Of a stretch of DNA of 64,000 nucleotides, positions 46,374-55,195 are shown piece after piece (position 1 is the first letter of the stretch; every line of letters starts with the position of its first letter). This stretch comes from CAWANF01 sp963783355 (GTDB taxonomy: Bacteria; Bacteroidota; Rhodothermia; Balneolales; DATFMH01). The DNA lies in assembly GCA_963783355.1 (NCBI GenBank), contig CAWANF010000005.1:310001-374000 (forward strand), written 5' to 3'. The position numbers and the translations under genes are program-made. The notes under the pieces are model-generated. The model searched no databases. It was not told where the DNA came from and saw only the letters and a program-made list of their open reading frames with translations.

Positions 46374-46591
46374 GAAATATCGGTGTTTATAAAACAAATG
46401 TGGGTGACCGATCGCAAGCGGAAACTATCATAAAGAAGTTACACCGGCATTTTCCCGGTTCCGATATAAGTTTTGACCTTGAAGACTGCGACAGGGTTCT
46501 GCGTGTGGCAAACCATATTGAGGAGATCGACGAAACCAAAATAAGGAGTATCCTTGAATTGTCCGGATTTGAAATTGAAAATATGATTTAA
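46370..46591 (+). CDS. Small HMA-like protein
   Basis: 73 residues: a beta-alpha-beta-beta-alpha-beta pattern like heavy-metal-associated chaperone domains (VYKTNVGDRSQAETIIKKL, DCDRVLRVANHI) but without the CxxC metal motif. Overlaps the VOC gene by ATGA. Function unknown; similar small proteins occur in Bacteroidota. Confidence 0.62.
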   Translation: MRNIGVYKTNVGDRSQAETIIKKLHRHFPGSDISFDLEDCDRVLRVANHIEEIDETKIRSILELSGFEIENMI

Positions 46592-46722
46592 ATATTGAAG
46601 ATTATTAACGGGAATATATTATGGAAATAAAAATCAATAATCTGCCGGAAATCATAAACCGGAGCGAATGACCGGTGAAGTGTGCTGCCCTGAAATAAAA
46701 CTGACGATTGGGGGCAATCTCA

Positions 46723-46758
46723 ACTCTCAACTCTTAACTCTTAACTCTTAACTCTTAA
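46723..46758. repeat. TTAACTC heptamer tandem repeat
   Basis: CTCAACTCTCAACTCTTAACTCTTAACTC-type heptamers, four or five in tandem, before the PhnB-like gene. Belongs to the same family of intergenic heptamers seen elsewhere in the window. Confidence 0.7.
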
Positions 46759-46762
46759 AATT

Positions 46763-47680
46763 ATGAACCTTATAACCCCCTGTTTATGGTTCGACGACCA
46801 GGCCGAAGAAGCTGCGAAGTTTTATACTTCCGTATTCCAAAATTCTAAAATTACCAATGTTAACTGGTATACGGATGAAGGACATGAAATCCACGGAAAA
46901 GAGGCCGGATCGGTTTTGACCGTTTCATTTAATCTTGATGGATACGACTTTTTAGCTCTGAATGGAGGACCACAATTTAAATTCAACTCCGCCATTTCGT
47001 TTTACGTAACATGTAAAACGGAAAAAGAAATTGATCTTTTGTGGGAAAAACTCTCCAATGGAGGTTCATCTTTGATGGATTTGGACAAATATCCATTCAG
47101 TGAAAAATATGGGTGGATCAAAGATCAATTTGGTGTTTCGTGGCAGCTCATCCTGCCGTTTAATGACCAAAACGACGGCAGGCTTACACAAAAAATTGCT
47201 CCCTGCCTGATGTTTTGTGGTGATCAGCAGGGAAATGCTGAAAAAGCCATGGATTATTACATCTCACTGTTCGATAACTCTGAAATAGTTATGAATCAGC
47301 ATTACGATAAGAACTTCCCCGGGCCGGAGGGCCAGGTGGTCCATGCCGAGTTTCTGCTCCACGGGGAACGCTTTATAGCGATGGATAGCGCAATTGAACA
47401 GCCATTCACTTTTAACGAAGCCATCTCCCTGATGGTAAATTGCGATACCCAGGAAGACATCGATTATTACTGGAATTATCTAATCAAAGGTGGAGATGAA
47501 AAAGCACAGCAGTGCGGCTGGCTCAAAGATAAATACGGATTATCATGGCAAATCTATCCACCGGTCCTTGGACGATTTTTAAGTGATTCTAATCGTACGA
47601 AAGTTGAGAATGTAATGAAAGTGATGATGCAAATGAAAAAACTGGATATATTGGAGTTACAGCGAGCACATGAACAATAA
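46763..47680 (+). CDS. Two-domain PhnB/VOC-like protein
   Basis: 305 residues made of two similar halves (MNLITPCLWFDDQAEEAAKF and IAPCLMFCGDQQGNAEKAMD starts; each ends in a WLKDKYGLSWQ/WIKDQFGVSWQ motif). This is the tandem 3-demethylubiquinone methyltransferase-like (PhnB) family of the VOC superfamily. Role unknown. It lies just upstream of an ECF sigma factor; members of this family are common near ECF/YCII clusters. Confidence 0.85.
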   Translation: MNLITPCLWFDDQAEEAAKFYTSVFQNSKITNVNWYTDEGHEIHGKEAGSVLTVSFNLDGYDFLALNGGPQFKFNSAISFYVTCKTEKEIDLLWEKLSNGGSSLMDLDKYPFSEKYGWIKDQFGVSWQLILPFNDQNDGRLTQKIAPCLMFCGDQQGNAEKAMDYYISLFDNSEIVMNQHYDKNFPGPEGQVVHAEFLLHGERFIAMDSAIEQPFTFNEAISLMVNCDTQEDIDYYWNYLIKGGDEKAQQCGWLKDKYGLSWQIYPPVLGRFLSDSNRTKVENVMKVMMQMKKLDILELQRAHEQ

Positions 47681-47758
47681 AAAATTGTACTGAGACCATG
47701 AGTGTCCATAACATCTTTGGGAATACCAGAAATGAACTATTAAAATAAAGACCTCAAA

Positions 47759-47790
47759 TTTCCCCCTTAATAAAGGGGGTGCAGGGGGTT
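47759..47790. repeat. TCCCCCTTAATAAAGGGGG-type dispersed hairpin
   Basis: CCCCCTT/AAGGGGG at 47762-47779 with a following GCAGGGGG, a common intergenic palindrome style in bacteria. Could also terminate the PhnB-like gene. Confidence 0.55.
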
Positions 47791-47886
47791 GTAAAAACGA
47801 AGTTACCATTATGCCTGATTTTTTCAAGAATCTCTGATTCAATTTAATCTCAGGGAAAAACTTCGTGTTATTAATAAAATCAACAC

Positions 47887-49140
47887 ATGCCCGAAAACGA
47901 TCCCGCCCGTATTTCCGTGATACTGGACGAATTATATCGTACCGAATCGCGACGAATATTCGCTACCCTGATACGTCTTCTGGGCGATTTTGACCTGGCC
48001 GAGGATGCCATGCACGACGCTTTCCGTGTGGCACTGGAACAATGGCAGGAAAAAGGTATCCCAAACAACCCGAGGGCATGGCTCATATCCACCGGACGTT
48101 TTAAAGCCATCGATAAAATGCGCCGGCTTAACCGTTTTGAATCCATGCCGGATAACTATGCCACACAAATAGAATCGGATATGGATAATCCGGAAGTACA
48201 AGCCGAACAAAGCATTAAAGATGACGAGTTGCGGTTGATTTTCACCTGTTGCCATCCGGCATTGTCATCGGATGCCCGAGTAGCCCTGACCTTGCGGGAA
48301 GTCTGCGACCTCACGACAGAAGAAATTGCCCACGCCTTTCTAACCTCGCCTTCGACCCTGGCCCAGCGTATTGTCCGTGCCAAATCGAAAATCCGTGAAG
48401 CCCACATTCCCTACCAGGTGCCATCGGCTGATGAATTACCGGATCGTCTGGAAGCGGTACTCCAGGTAATCTATCTTGTTTTTAATGAAGGTTATTATGC
48501 CTCATCCGGAGAATCTCTGACCCGAATCGATCTTTCCAACGAAGCGATTCGGCTTGGCCGTCTACTTCTGGATCTCTTGCCTGATACGGAAGTTATGGGC
48601 ATTCTGGCTTTAATGATCTTGCATGAATCACGACGAAAAGCGAGAACAACCCCAACCGGAGATCTGATATTACTTGAAGATCAGGACCGCTCTTTATGGA
48701 ACCGTAAACTGATAAACGAAGGACTGGCATTGGTACAACAGGCATTTTCTACAAACCGGGTCGGCACATATACCATTCAGGCCGCCATTGCTGCTGTTCA
48801 CGCCGAAGCAAATGATTCAGATTCCACCGATTGGGAACAAATTGCCGGTTTGTACGGCTTATTAATGCGCTTAAATCCTTCTCCTATTCTCGAATTGAAT
48901 CGTGCTGTTGCTGTTGCCATGAGAGATGGTCCGCTTGAGGGACTACAATTAATCGATACCATACTGGAACGGGGCGATTTGACAGATTATCATTTGGCAC
49001 ATTCAGCCAGGGCTGAGCTTTATCGCAGGTTAGGAAGACTAAATGAGGCAAAAACTTCCTTCAAACGGGCACTTTCTCTTGCCCGGCAGGAACCGGAACG
49101 ACGTTTTATCGAACGACGCCTTGCGGAGCTGGGGGGATAG
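47887..49140 (+). CDS. ECF42-type sigma factor with C-terminal extension
   Basis: 417 residues. Region sigma2 is at residues ~15-75 (DFDLAEDAMHDAF, NPRAWLISTGRFKAIDKMRR), sigma4 at ~115-165 (LTLREVCDLTTEEIAHAFL, STLAQRIVRAKSKIREA). A long C-terminal domain (DUF6596/TPR-like, residues ~190-417) is characteristic of ECF42. These sigma factors act without an anti-sigma factor and are genomically linked to DGPF/YCII proteins, four of which follow here. It probably directs transcription of those genes. Confidence 0.93.
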   Translation: MPENDPARISVILDELYRTESRRIFATLIRLLGDFDLAEDAMHDAFRVALEQWQEKGIPNNPRAWLISTGRFKAIDKMRRLNRFESMPDNYATQIESDMDNPEVQAEQSIKDDELRLIFTCCHPALSSDARVALTLREVCDLTTEEIAHAFLTSPSTLAQRIVRAKSKIREAHIPYQVPSADELPDRLEAVLQVIYLVFNEGYYASSGESLTRIDLSNEAIRLGRLLLDLLPDTEVMGILALMILHESRRKARTTPTGDLILLEDQDRSLWNRKLINEGLALVQQAFSTNRVGTYTIQAAIAAVHAEANDSDSTDWEQIAGLYGLLMRLNPSPILELNRAVAVAMRDGPLEGLQLIDTILERGDLTDYHLAHSARAELYRRLGRLNEAKTSFKRALSLARQEPERRFIERRLAELGG

Positions 49141-49308
49141 ATGTGAGAATTGAGTATTGAGATTTGAGATATAAGATTTTCAATAGAACCGCATAGTCAT
49201 TGTATACAGTAGGAAACATTAATCGTATATCGTCATTTAAATGTAATTGATTAACTTATTTTGCAGGTACGTTAAAATATACTATCCAGGTTAAATGTGG
49301 GATTGAAC

Positions 49309-49671
49309 ATGAAATATTTATGTCTTGTTTACGGAGAAGAAGAAAAGATCGGTGCCATGACCGACGACGAATGCATGGAATATGATGCAGCCATTCGCAA
49401 AGCCGGCTGGTGCCTCGCTTCCGAGGCGCTTCAACAGGTTAAAACAGCAAAAACGGTTCGGGTTCGTGGTAACAACGTCACTGTGACCGACGGACCTTTT
49501 GCTGAAACGAAGGAACAACTCGCCGGATTTTACCTGGTTGATGCCGATGATATGGACGCCGCCATCGAAATCGCATCAAAGATTCCGCCAGCCCAGGTTG
49601 GCTGCATCGAAGTGCGGCCCATCAGGGAACTGGTTAATACCCGCGGCGAACACCGATCCGATCAACGCTAA
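49309..49671 (+). CDS. YCII/DGPF-domain protein 1
   Basis: 120 residues from ATG 49309 (a GTG at 49297 is in frame, but MKYLCLVYGEE is the usual YCII start). The conserved TDGPFAETKEQLAGFYLVD loop and acidic tail (IEVRPIRE) mark the YCII/DGPF family. The function is uncertain; family members may be enzymes of the dimeric ferredoxin-like fold. First of four such genes behind the ECF42 gene. Confidence 0.87.
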   Translation: MKYLCLVYGEEEKIGAMTDDECMEYDAAIRKAGWCLASEALQQVKTAKTVRVRGNNVTVTDGPFAETKEQLAGFYLVDADDMDAAIEIASKIPPAQVGCIEVRPIRELVNTRGEHRSDQR

Positions 49672-49681
49672 GAACGGAATT

Positions 49682-49774
49682 GAACACGGACGATGCGGAT
49701 TTTTCGGGTAACCACGGATAAAATTTTTAACAAATCCGTGCTAATCTGCCTTGTCCGTTTAATCCGCGTTCTAT
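49682..49774. repeat. Inverted-repeat element with GAACACGGA / TCCGCGTTC ends
   Basis: GAACACGGA(CGAT)GCGGATT at the left and AATCCGCGTTCTA at the right (with AAACGGA) are inverted. Inner CACGGAT/ATCCGTG arms at 49713 and 49734 add a second stem. It resembles the element at 20158 and may belong to a family of non-coding repeats. Confidence 0.5.
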
Positions 49775-49879
49775 CTTCCTAAATTAATTTTATTCCGTTG
49801 TCGATTTCATCATCCGCTAACCGACTACTTAATACATACAAAATGAACCAAACATAGTACATAAAACGGAGATAGAACC

Positions 49880-50335
49880 ATGCGATTTATGATGTTTATG
49901 ATTCCACCCGAATACCAGCCCGGTGCCCCTTCCGGACAAAAAGCAAAAGAAGATTTTGCTCCGCCCAAAGAAGCCGTCGAAGCCATGATGAAATACAACG
50001 AGGAACTCGCTAAAGCCGACGTACTCATTTCGCTGGACGGACTTCATCCATTATTAAAGGGAGCCCGCGTCACTTTCAAAGAAGGGAAAACAACGGTTAC
50101 AGACGGACCCTTCGTTGAAGCCAAGGAAGTCATCGGTGGTTATTGGTTAATCGATGTAAAATCTAAAGAAGAAGCGATTGAATGGGCCAAACGCTGTCCG
50201 GCTGTTAAAGTGGACAGCGGTGCCGTGATTGAAGTCCGGCCAATTTTTGAGATGTCAGAGATGCCGGATGAGGTACAGAAAGCCGGTGAAAGTAAATTGG
50301 TGCAGGAGGCGGTCGGGAAACACAAAAAATTGTAA
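49880..50335 (+). CDS. YCII/DGPF-domain protein 2
   Basis: 151 residues. Start ATG 49880 with CGGAGA upstream. YCII core TDGPFVEAKEVIGGYWLID at residues ~75-95; a longer variant with an N-terminal insertion (PPEYQPGAPSGQKAKE) and a C-terminal KKL tail. Same family as its three neighbours. Confidence 0.87.
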   Translation: MRFMMFMIPPEYQPGAPSGQKAKEDFAPPKEAVEAMMKYNEELAKADVLISLDGLHPLLKGARVTFKEGKTTVTDGPFVEAKEVIGGYWLIDVKSKEEAIEWAKRCPAVKVDSGAVIEVRPIFEMSEMPDEVQKAGESKLVQEAVGKHKKL

Positions 50336-50362
50336 CTATTTCAAAGATATAAAAGGTAAAAT

Positions 50363-50779
50363 ATGAAATACATATGTCTCGGATTCATGAATGACGAAGT
50401 TTGGGAAACATTGTCGGAAAGTGAGCAAAATAGTTTTGTAGACGGTTGTTTTCAGTATGATGAAGAATTGAAAAGAACCGGTCATTACGCCGGCGGCGAA
50501 GCGCTTCATCCTGCAAAAAGTGCGGCTGTCTTACGATATCAGGGTGGCCGGGTGACTGTTACCGATGGACCTTTTGCCGAAACAAAAGAGCAAATCGGTG
50601 GAATTATGATACTGGAAGCGAAAGATCTAAATGAAGCCATCCGTCTGATGTCGAAACATCCGTCTCTTCATTTGGGCAAAGGCGGCGGAAGCTGGGAAAT
50701 ACGTCCGGCTGCTGATTTAAACGCAATGATAGAGATTAGTGAGCAACGTCGTTCTAAATTTAAGGGAGACTCAGATTGA
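50363..50779 (+). CDS. YCII/DGPF-domain protein 3
   Basis: 138 residues, start ATG 50363 with AAAGG upstream. Core motif TDGPFAETKEQIGGIMILE. Its stop TGA overlaps the TTG start of the next YCII gene, so they are translationally coupled. Confidence 0.87.
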   Translation: MKYICLGFMNDEVWETLSESEQNSFVDGCFQYDEELKRTGHYAGGEALHPAKSAAVLRYQGGRVTVTDGPFAETKEQIGGIMILEAKDLNEAIRLMSKHPSLHLGKGGGSWEIRPAADLNAMIEISEQRRSKFKGDSD

Positions 50780-51165
50780 AATATATTTGCCTGGCCTATG
50801 AAGAAGAAAAGAAACTGAATTCGCTCACTAAAAGAGAGTGGGATTTATTACGGCATGAAACACTGACCTATGTCGAAGAACTTCAGAAAAGCGGCAAACT
50901 GATAACGGCGGAACCATTACAGAGCATTGACAATGCAACAACCGTACGTGTCCGAAATGATAAACTTACTGTTACCGACGGCCCTTTTGCCGAGACAAAG
51001 GAATCGCTCGGCGGTTTTTTTCTTATCGAGGCTTCCGACCTGGATGAAGCTATTCAGATAGCTGCACGATGGCCATCGGCACGACTTGGCAGCATCGAAA
51101 TAAGGCCTATCGAAAACGAACTGCGTGAAGACGGTCGTTATGACAAGTTGGCCGGGTCAGACTGA
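50776..51165 (+). CDS. YCII/DGPF-domain protein 4
   Basis: 129 residues. Starts at TTG 50776 (TTGA overlap with the preceding stop), supported by GGGAG seven bases upstream and by the family N-terminus MKYICLAYEEEKK. Core motif TDGPFAETKESLGGFFLIE. Last of the four YCII genes after the ECF42 gene. Confidence 0.87.
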   Translation: MKYICLAYEEEKKLNSLTKREWDLLRHETLTYVEELQKSGKLITAEPLQSIDNATTVRVRNDKLTVTDGPFAETKESLGGFFLIEASDLDEAIQIAARWPSARLGSIEIRPIENELREDGRYDKLAGSD

Positions 51166-51225
51166 CGGCTGAGTGCTGACTACTTTCTGCCACCAACTAC
51201 TCACCAATAACAATCTATATAAACC

Positions 51226-51672
51226 ATGAAATCACTAAACCCCTATTTCAACTTTCCAGGAAACAGCGAAGAGGCATTTAATTTTTACAAATCCGTTTTT
51301 GGCGGAGAATTTCTTGCCGTGATAAAATATAAAGATATGCCGGATATGTCCGACTTAAATAAAATGTCTGAGGAAGATCAAAATAAAATCATGCACATTG
51401 CCTTGCCTTTAAAAAACGGAAGTATCCTGATGGCGACCGATGTGCCGGAGTCGTTCTGGCGTCCTCTGGAAATCGGGAACAATGTATATATCAACATTGA
51501 AACTGACAGTGCTGACGAAGCAGACCGGATTTTTAGCGCTCTTTCAGATGGAGGCAAAATCGAAATGGCTCTGCAGAAGACCGGGTGGTCCGAAAAATAC
51601 GGTTCCTGTATCGATAAGTTCGGTATTCAGTGGATGGTAAATTATACCGGGAACGTACAGTTATCTGTGTGA
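51226..51672 (+). CDS. PhnB-like VOC protein
   Basis: 148 residues with PhnB-like signatures: MKSLNPYFNFPGNSEEAFNF at the start, EKYGSCIDKFGIQWMVNY at the end. Single-domain member of the family also present at 46763. It sits right after the YCII genes and likely belongs to the same ECF42 regulon. Confidence 0.85.
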   Translation: MKSLNPYFNFPGNSEEAFNFYKSVFGGEFLAVIKYKDMPDMSDLNKMSEEDQNKIMHIALPLKNGSILMATDVPESFWRPLEIGNNVYINIETDSADEADRIFSALSDGGKIEMALQKTGWSEKYGSCIDKFGIQWMVNYTGNVQLSV

Positions 51673-51759
51673 TGGAACGCTGACGACACGAAGTAAACGA
51701 ATTTTCGCGGACATGAATATATTTGAATCTAAAAATGAAACCAACACATAGCTATTATT

Positions 51760-52314
51760 ATGAGAAAACTGTTTGCATTTAATATGGTTACCCTCGACGG
51801 ATACTTCGAAGGTTCCAACCACGAACTGGACTGGCATAATGTAGATGAGGAGTTTAATGAATTTGCTATAAAACAGTTAAGTGAGATCGGCACGCTTTTG
51901 TTTGGACGAAAAACCTACCAGATGATGGCTTCTTACTGGACCTCGCCAATGGCGATGGAGGATGATCCCATCGTGGCCGGAAAGATGAATTCAATGAAGA
52001 AATTGGTTGCTTCAAAAACGTTATCTAAAGCCGACTGGAGCAATACAAAGGTTATAAGCAATAATCTTGCTGACGAGATATCGGCCCTCAAGAAACAGTC
52101 CGGTAAGGATATTGCTATTTTCGGAAGCGCTGATCTGATGTCCTCATTAATAGATCAAAACCTTGTCGATGAATATCGAATCATAATAAATCCTGTAATT
52201 CTTGGGAGTGGCCGAACTTTGTTCCATGATTTGAAGAGCCGCATCAACCTAAGACTTGTAGAAACCCGGACATTTAAATCGGGAAATATTTTACTGGTTT
52301 ATCAGCCAGGGTAA
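51760..52314 (+). CDS. RibD C-terminal/dihydrofolate-reductase-like protein
   Basis: 184 residues. The N-terminus LFAFNMVTLDGYFEGSNHELDW and inner motifs GTLLFGRKTYQMM and DIAIFGSADLMSSLI place it in the RibD_C/DHFR-like family, likely an NADPH-binding reductase. This family frequently occurs near YCII/ECF clusters. Substrate unknown. Confidence 0.85.
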   Translation: MRKLFAFNMVTLDGYFEGSNHELDWHNVDEEFNEFAIKQLSEIGTLLFGRKTYQMMASYWTSPMAMEDDPIVAGKMNSMKKLVASKTLSKADWSNTKVISNNLADEISALKKQSGKDIAIFGSADLMSSLIDQNLVDEYRIIINPVILGSGRTLFHDLKSRINLRLVETRTFKSGNILLVYQPG

Positions 52315-52428
52315 ATAAATTTTAGTTCACCGTATTGATTTGTAATGGAATGTGTGAAAGAACATTTATTTGTCAGGATGGTATGCTTCTGTGGTCATAT
52401 TTTTAAACAATAAAAAAGCTTACGAATT

Positions 52429-52977
52429 ATGGCTTGGAGTTATTTAAACAATCGACAAACTTATCGTTTAAATGGATGGGACTATGGCTCTTCCGGATGG
52501 TATTTTATCACTATAAACACATACAAATATCAAAACTTCTTTGGAATAATTAGAAATGGTATCATTGGTTTAACGATTCCTGGTTGCGTGTCTCATTATT
52601 TTTGGAAACAAATTCCCAAATGCCATCCAAATGCCAACGTGGATACCTTCAATGTGATGCCTAATCATGCACATGGAATAATCAGAATAGACAGGCCCGA
52701 ATCAAGCTCAGTAGGGACGTTACATGCAACGTCCCTACACAATTCAGCATCCAATATAATGTCAAATATCTCTCCAAAAAGTGGATCGTTATCAGTTATA
52801 ATCCGATCCTACAAATCAGCTGTCACACGATATTGCCATCAAAATGGATTTAATGATTTCAGCTGGTATTCCCGCTTTTATGATCACATCATTCGAAATA
52901 ACAAAGCTTTAATTAATATTCGTAAATACATTTATAATAATACCTTGCAATGGGAAAAGGATCGGGTTTACCGATAA
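52429..52977 (+). CDS. REP-associated tyrosine transposase (RAYT) with internal hairpin
   Basis: 182 residues. The Y1/HUH fold is shown by YFITINTYKYQNFF, the His-His motif MPNHAHGIIRI and the catalytic-Tyr region WYSRFYDHIIRN. It is a RAYT-class single-domain transposase. Bases 52711-52738 inside the gene form a perfect REP-like hairpin encoding VGTLHATSLH. RAYT proteins mobilise or process REP palindromes in the genome. No similar hairpin elsewhere in the window was recognised. Confidence 0.85.
   Translation: MAWSYLNNRQTYRLNGWDYGSSGWYFITINTYKYQNFFGIIRNGIIGLTIPGCVSHYFWKQIPKCHPNANVDTFNVMPNHAHGIIRIDRPESSSVGTLHATSLHNSASNIMSNISPKSGSLSVIIRSYKSAVTRYCHQNGFNDFSWYSRFYDHIIRNNKALINIRKYIYNNTLQWEKDRVYR
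52711..52738. repeat. REP-like palindrome inside the RAYT gene
   Basis: GTAGGGACGTT (52711-52721) and AACGTCCCTAC (52728-52738) are a perfect 11-bp inverted repeat with loop ACATGC. It is in frame and leaves the reading frame of the transposase open. Confidence 0.85.
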
Positions 52978-53087
52978 AAATTTAAGACTATGAATTACAC
53001 GGAAAACCCATGACATAACGGAATGGTTAATTAAGCAATCTATCAACCTTTCGATCAAATATATTCATCCTAAAGCTGAGTACTGAT

Positions 53088-53456
53088 ATGAAAAAAGAAC
53101 ATAAGAAAGAGAATCCGGATGAGGCTGTTTTAGATCTGCTACAACTAAGCAGCGCCGATCAGTCTAAAAAGCGATCTGTCGATTTTTATCTATACTTCCC
53201 GACTGAAGAAACAGCAAAAATGGCGGATGCAAAACTAACAAGCCTTGGTTTTGAAGTGGAAATCGGCAAAATGGAGTTTAAAACAGATATGAAATGGCTA
53301 TGTCTCGCTTCAAAAAAAATTCACCCTGATTTGCAGACTTTAATGTTTATACGTAAAGCAATGGAGCGAATTGCTGAAAAATGGAATGGATTTTACGATG
53401 GTTGGGAAACAATGCTGGATGCTGATGAGGCTCAAGGCTGGCCAGATATTGATTAA
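53088..53456 (+). CDS. RraB-family (RNase E regulator-like) protein
   Basis: 122 residues. The RraB pattern is visible: VDFYLYFPTEETAKMADAKL, GFEVEIG, WLCLASKKIHPD, FYDGWETML. In E. coli RraB binds RNase E; the role in this lineage is inferred. Stand-alone gene, starts at ATG 53088. Confidence 0.75.
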   Translation: MKKEHKKENPDEAVLDLLQLSSADQSKKRSVDFYLYFPTEETAKMADAKLTSLGFEVEIGKMEFKTDMKWLCLASKKIHPDLQTLMFIRKAMERIAEKWNGFYDGWETMLDADEAQGWPDID

Positions 53457-54022
53457 AATTATTTCCTCCATGTCCTGTCAAAAGTTTAGAATAGGGAGAG
53501 ACATCCTTTTTCAAATTTTCCCATAAAAAAAATGCCCGGAACACTTTTTTAAAAATCTTTTCTGATTGGAATAGATATTTAATTAAGGCCGCGGACTATT
53601 GTTTCGACCTTTTTGATGATTTCACCTTAGTGGTCACATCAAATGTGTTCACTAGTTAATTAGCAAAATTCACAGGGCTTAGTCAAGATCATAAATCATT
53701 ATTTTTGCCCAACTTCATCAAATTAATACCCATCCTGTGCCCTGTTTCAGTTAAAGAGCATTTATCACTAAAAACCGTTTCCTTTATTGGGATATTTTAA
53801 CCTCAGTTTGATCTGGAATCTATCCGGACAGCACTCTTAATATCAGGGTATCAAGCGCTCTCATAAAATTAATTCTTGCCGGATTTGGTCAAAATATATC
53901 CGGAATATTCAGCACAAATAGTATTTCATCCTGTGTTTGCAAAAGGGCTATTTATCAGCTTTATGTCATTCAAACGTCAATTTATAATTGAAGATTTTAC
54001 TTCTTAACAAGAATCTGGTTGA
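53457..54022. other. Gap before fic: no gene
   Basis: 566 bases with no supported gene. Two vaguely similar patches (CATCCTGTG... at ~53733 and ~53930 with following TTATCA) might be diverged direct repeats. The fic operator starts at 54023. Confidence 0.4.
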
Positions 54023-54087
54023 ATATGTCGAATAATTTAATCAATATTCGACATATCATACAAACCTGTTTAATAGATCGACATGTC
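54023..54087. promoter_or_regulatory. Operator-like palindromes upstream of fic
   Basis: ATATGTCGAATA (54023-54034) and TATTCGACATAT (54045-54056) form a perfect 12-bp inverted repeat with 10-base spacing. A third half-site TCGACATGTC (54078-54087) covers the fic ATG. The same TTCGACA motif recurs downstream of the gene at 55196-55246. Confidence 0.75.
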
Positions 54088-55174
54088 TTTCTATCCTGAA
54101 GTTCCCTACAACGACTTACCTCTATTGCCACCGGACACCGTTCTGGAATCAGCCGCGGTTCTTAAAGCAGCTATAGCCGCTAACCGGACTTTGGCCGAAT
54201 TAAAGGGCAAAGCCGAAGTCATTCCTAATCAATCCATTCTAATCAATTCCATAATTTTGCAGGAAGCAAGGGCAAGCTCTGAAATTGAAAACGTGATTAC
54301 AACAAATGATCGGTTATTTGAAGCTTTTGCATCAAGTGATCATAATTATGATCCTCAGACAAAGGAAGTATTAAGATACCGGGAAGCCCTCTGGAAAGGG
54401 TTTAATGCTTTGAAAGAAGGACGTTCCTTGACAACAGAGCTCTTTGTGGAACTGGTAAAAATCATAAAGAAAACCGAAAGTGGAATCAGGACCTCATCGG
54501 GAACCGTCATTGCTAACCCCGTAACAAAAAAAATCATTTACACTCCGCCCGAAGGAGAGCCTATTATCAGGGAGTTAATGTCGAATCTCGAGAACTATAT
54601 CTATTCTGAGAATCCCGATACCGATGCGCTCATTCGCATGGCTGTCATCCATTACCAGTTTGAAGCAATTCACCCTTTTGACGACGGTAATGGCAGGACC
54701 GGACGGATTATCAATATCCTTTTTCTTGTACAACAATCATTATTGAATGTACCAATTCTGTACCTGAGCCATTTTATCATCCGTAACAAATCAGAATATT
54801 ATAAAAAACTGCGTGAAGTTACGGAGCAGGGAGCCTGGGAACCATGGATACTTTTCATGCTCAAAGCTGTGGAAGAAACTTCCAGGGAAACGATGAAGAA
54901 AGCAACAGGTATCCGTACTCTTTTGGATGAAACCGTGAATCTGGCAAAAGAAAAGCTTCCCCCGCATGTGTATTCTAAGGAATTGATTGAACTCCTTTTT
55001 CAACAGCCTTACTGTAAAATCCGGTTTCTTGTGGACGCCGGACTCGCAAAACGACAAACAGCCGCGGAATATCTTAGAGAACTCGAAAACATCGGTATTT
55101 TGAAGAGCCGCCAGGTTGGAAGAGAAAACCTTTACCTCAATGTTCGCCTCTACGAACTCCTTGCCAGGGAATAG
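54083..55174 (+). CDS. fic: Fic-domain AMP-transferase with inhibitory helix and C-terminal wHTH
   Basis: 363 residues. The Fic motif HPFDDGNGR (residues 197-205, then Arg208) is complete. The class II inhibitory motif SxxxE(N) is at Ser65...Glu69-Asn70. The C-terminal ~90 residues look like a winged helix (DAGLAKRQTAAEYLRELENI, LKSRQVGRENLYLN). Such proteins AMPylate or otherwise modify targets, and some control their own transcription through the wHTH. Here identical palindromes border the gene on both sides, supporting autoregulation. No separate antitoxin gene is present; the internal inhibitory helix would serve that role. Confidence 0.92.
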   Translation: MSFYPEVPYNDLPLLPPDTVLESAAVLKAAIAANRTLAELKGKAEVIPNQSILINSIILQEARASSEIENVITTNDRLFEAFASSDHNYDPQTKEVLRYREALWKGFNALKEGRSLTTELFVELVKIIKKTESGIRTSSGTVIANPVTKKIIYTPPEGEPIIRELMSNLENYIYSENPDTDALIRMAVIHYQFEAIHPFDDGNGRTGRIINILFLVQQSLLNVPILYLSHFIIRNKSEYYKKLREVTEQGAWEPWILFMLKAVEETSRETMKKATGIRTLLDETVNLAKEKLPPHVYSKELIELLFQQPYCKIRFLVDAGLAKRQTAAEYLRELENIGILKSRQVGRENLYLNVRLYELLARE

Positions 55175-55195
55175 ATAAGCCCGATATGTTGATTG

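Noticed and set aside
46621..46671. 16-codon mini-frame MEIKINNLPEIINRSE
   Set aside because: Begins like a small carrier protein but stops at once; could be a truncated gene start, but there is nothing more to support it.
52429..52977. Complete insertion sequence around the RAYT gene
   Set aside because: No terminal inverted repeats or target duplications are visible; RAYTs are usually single domesticated genes.
54083..55174. Toxin-antitoxin pair based on Fic
   Set aside because: No small antitoxin gene is adjacent; the inhibitory SxxxEN motif is inside the Fic protein itself.
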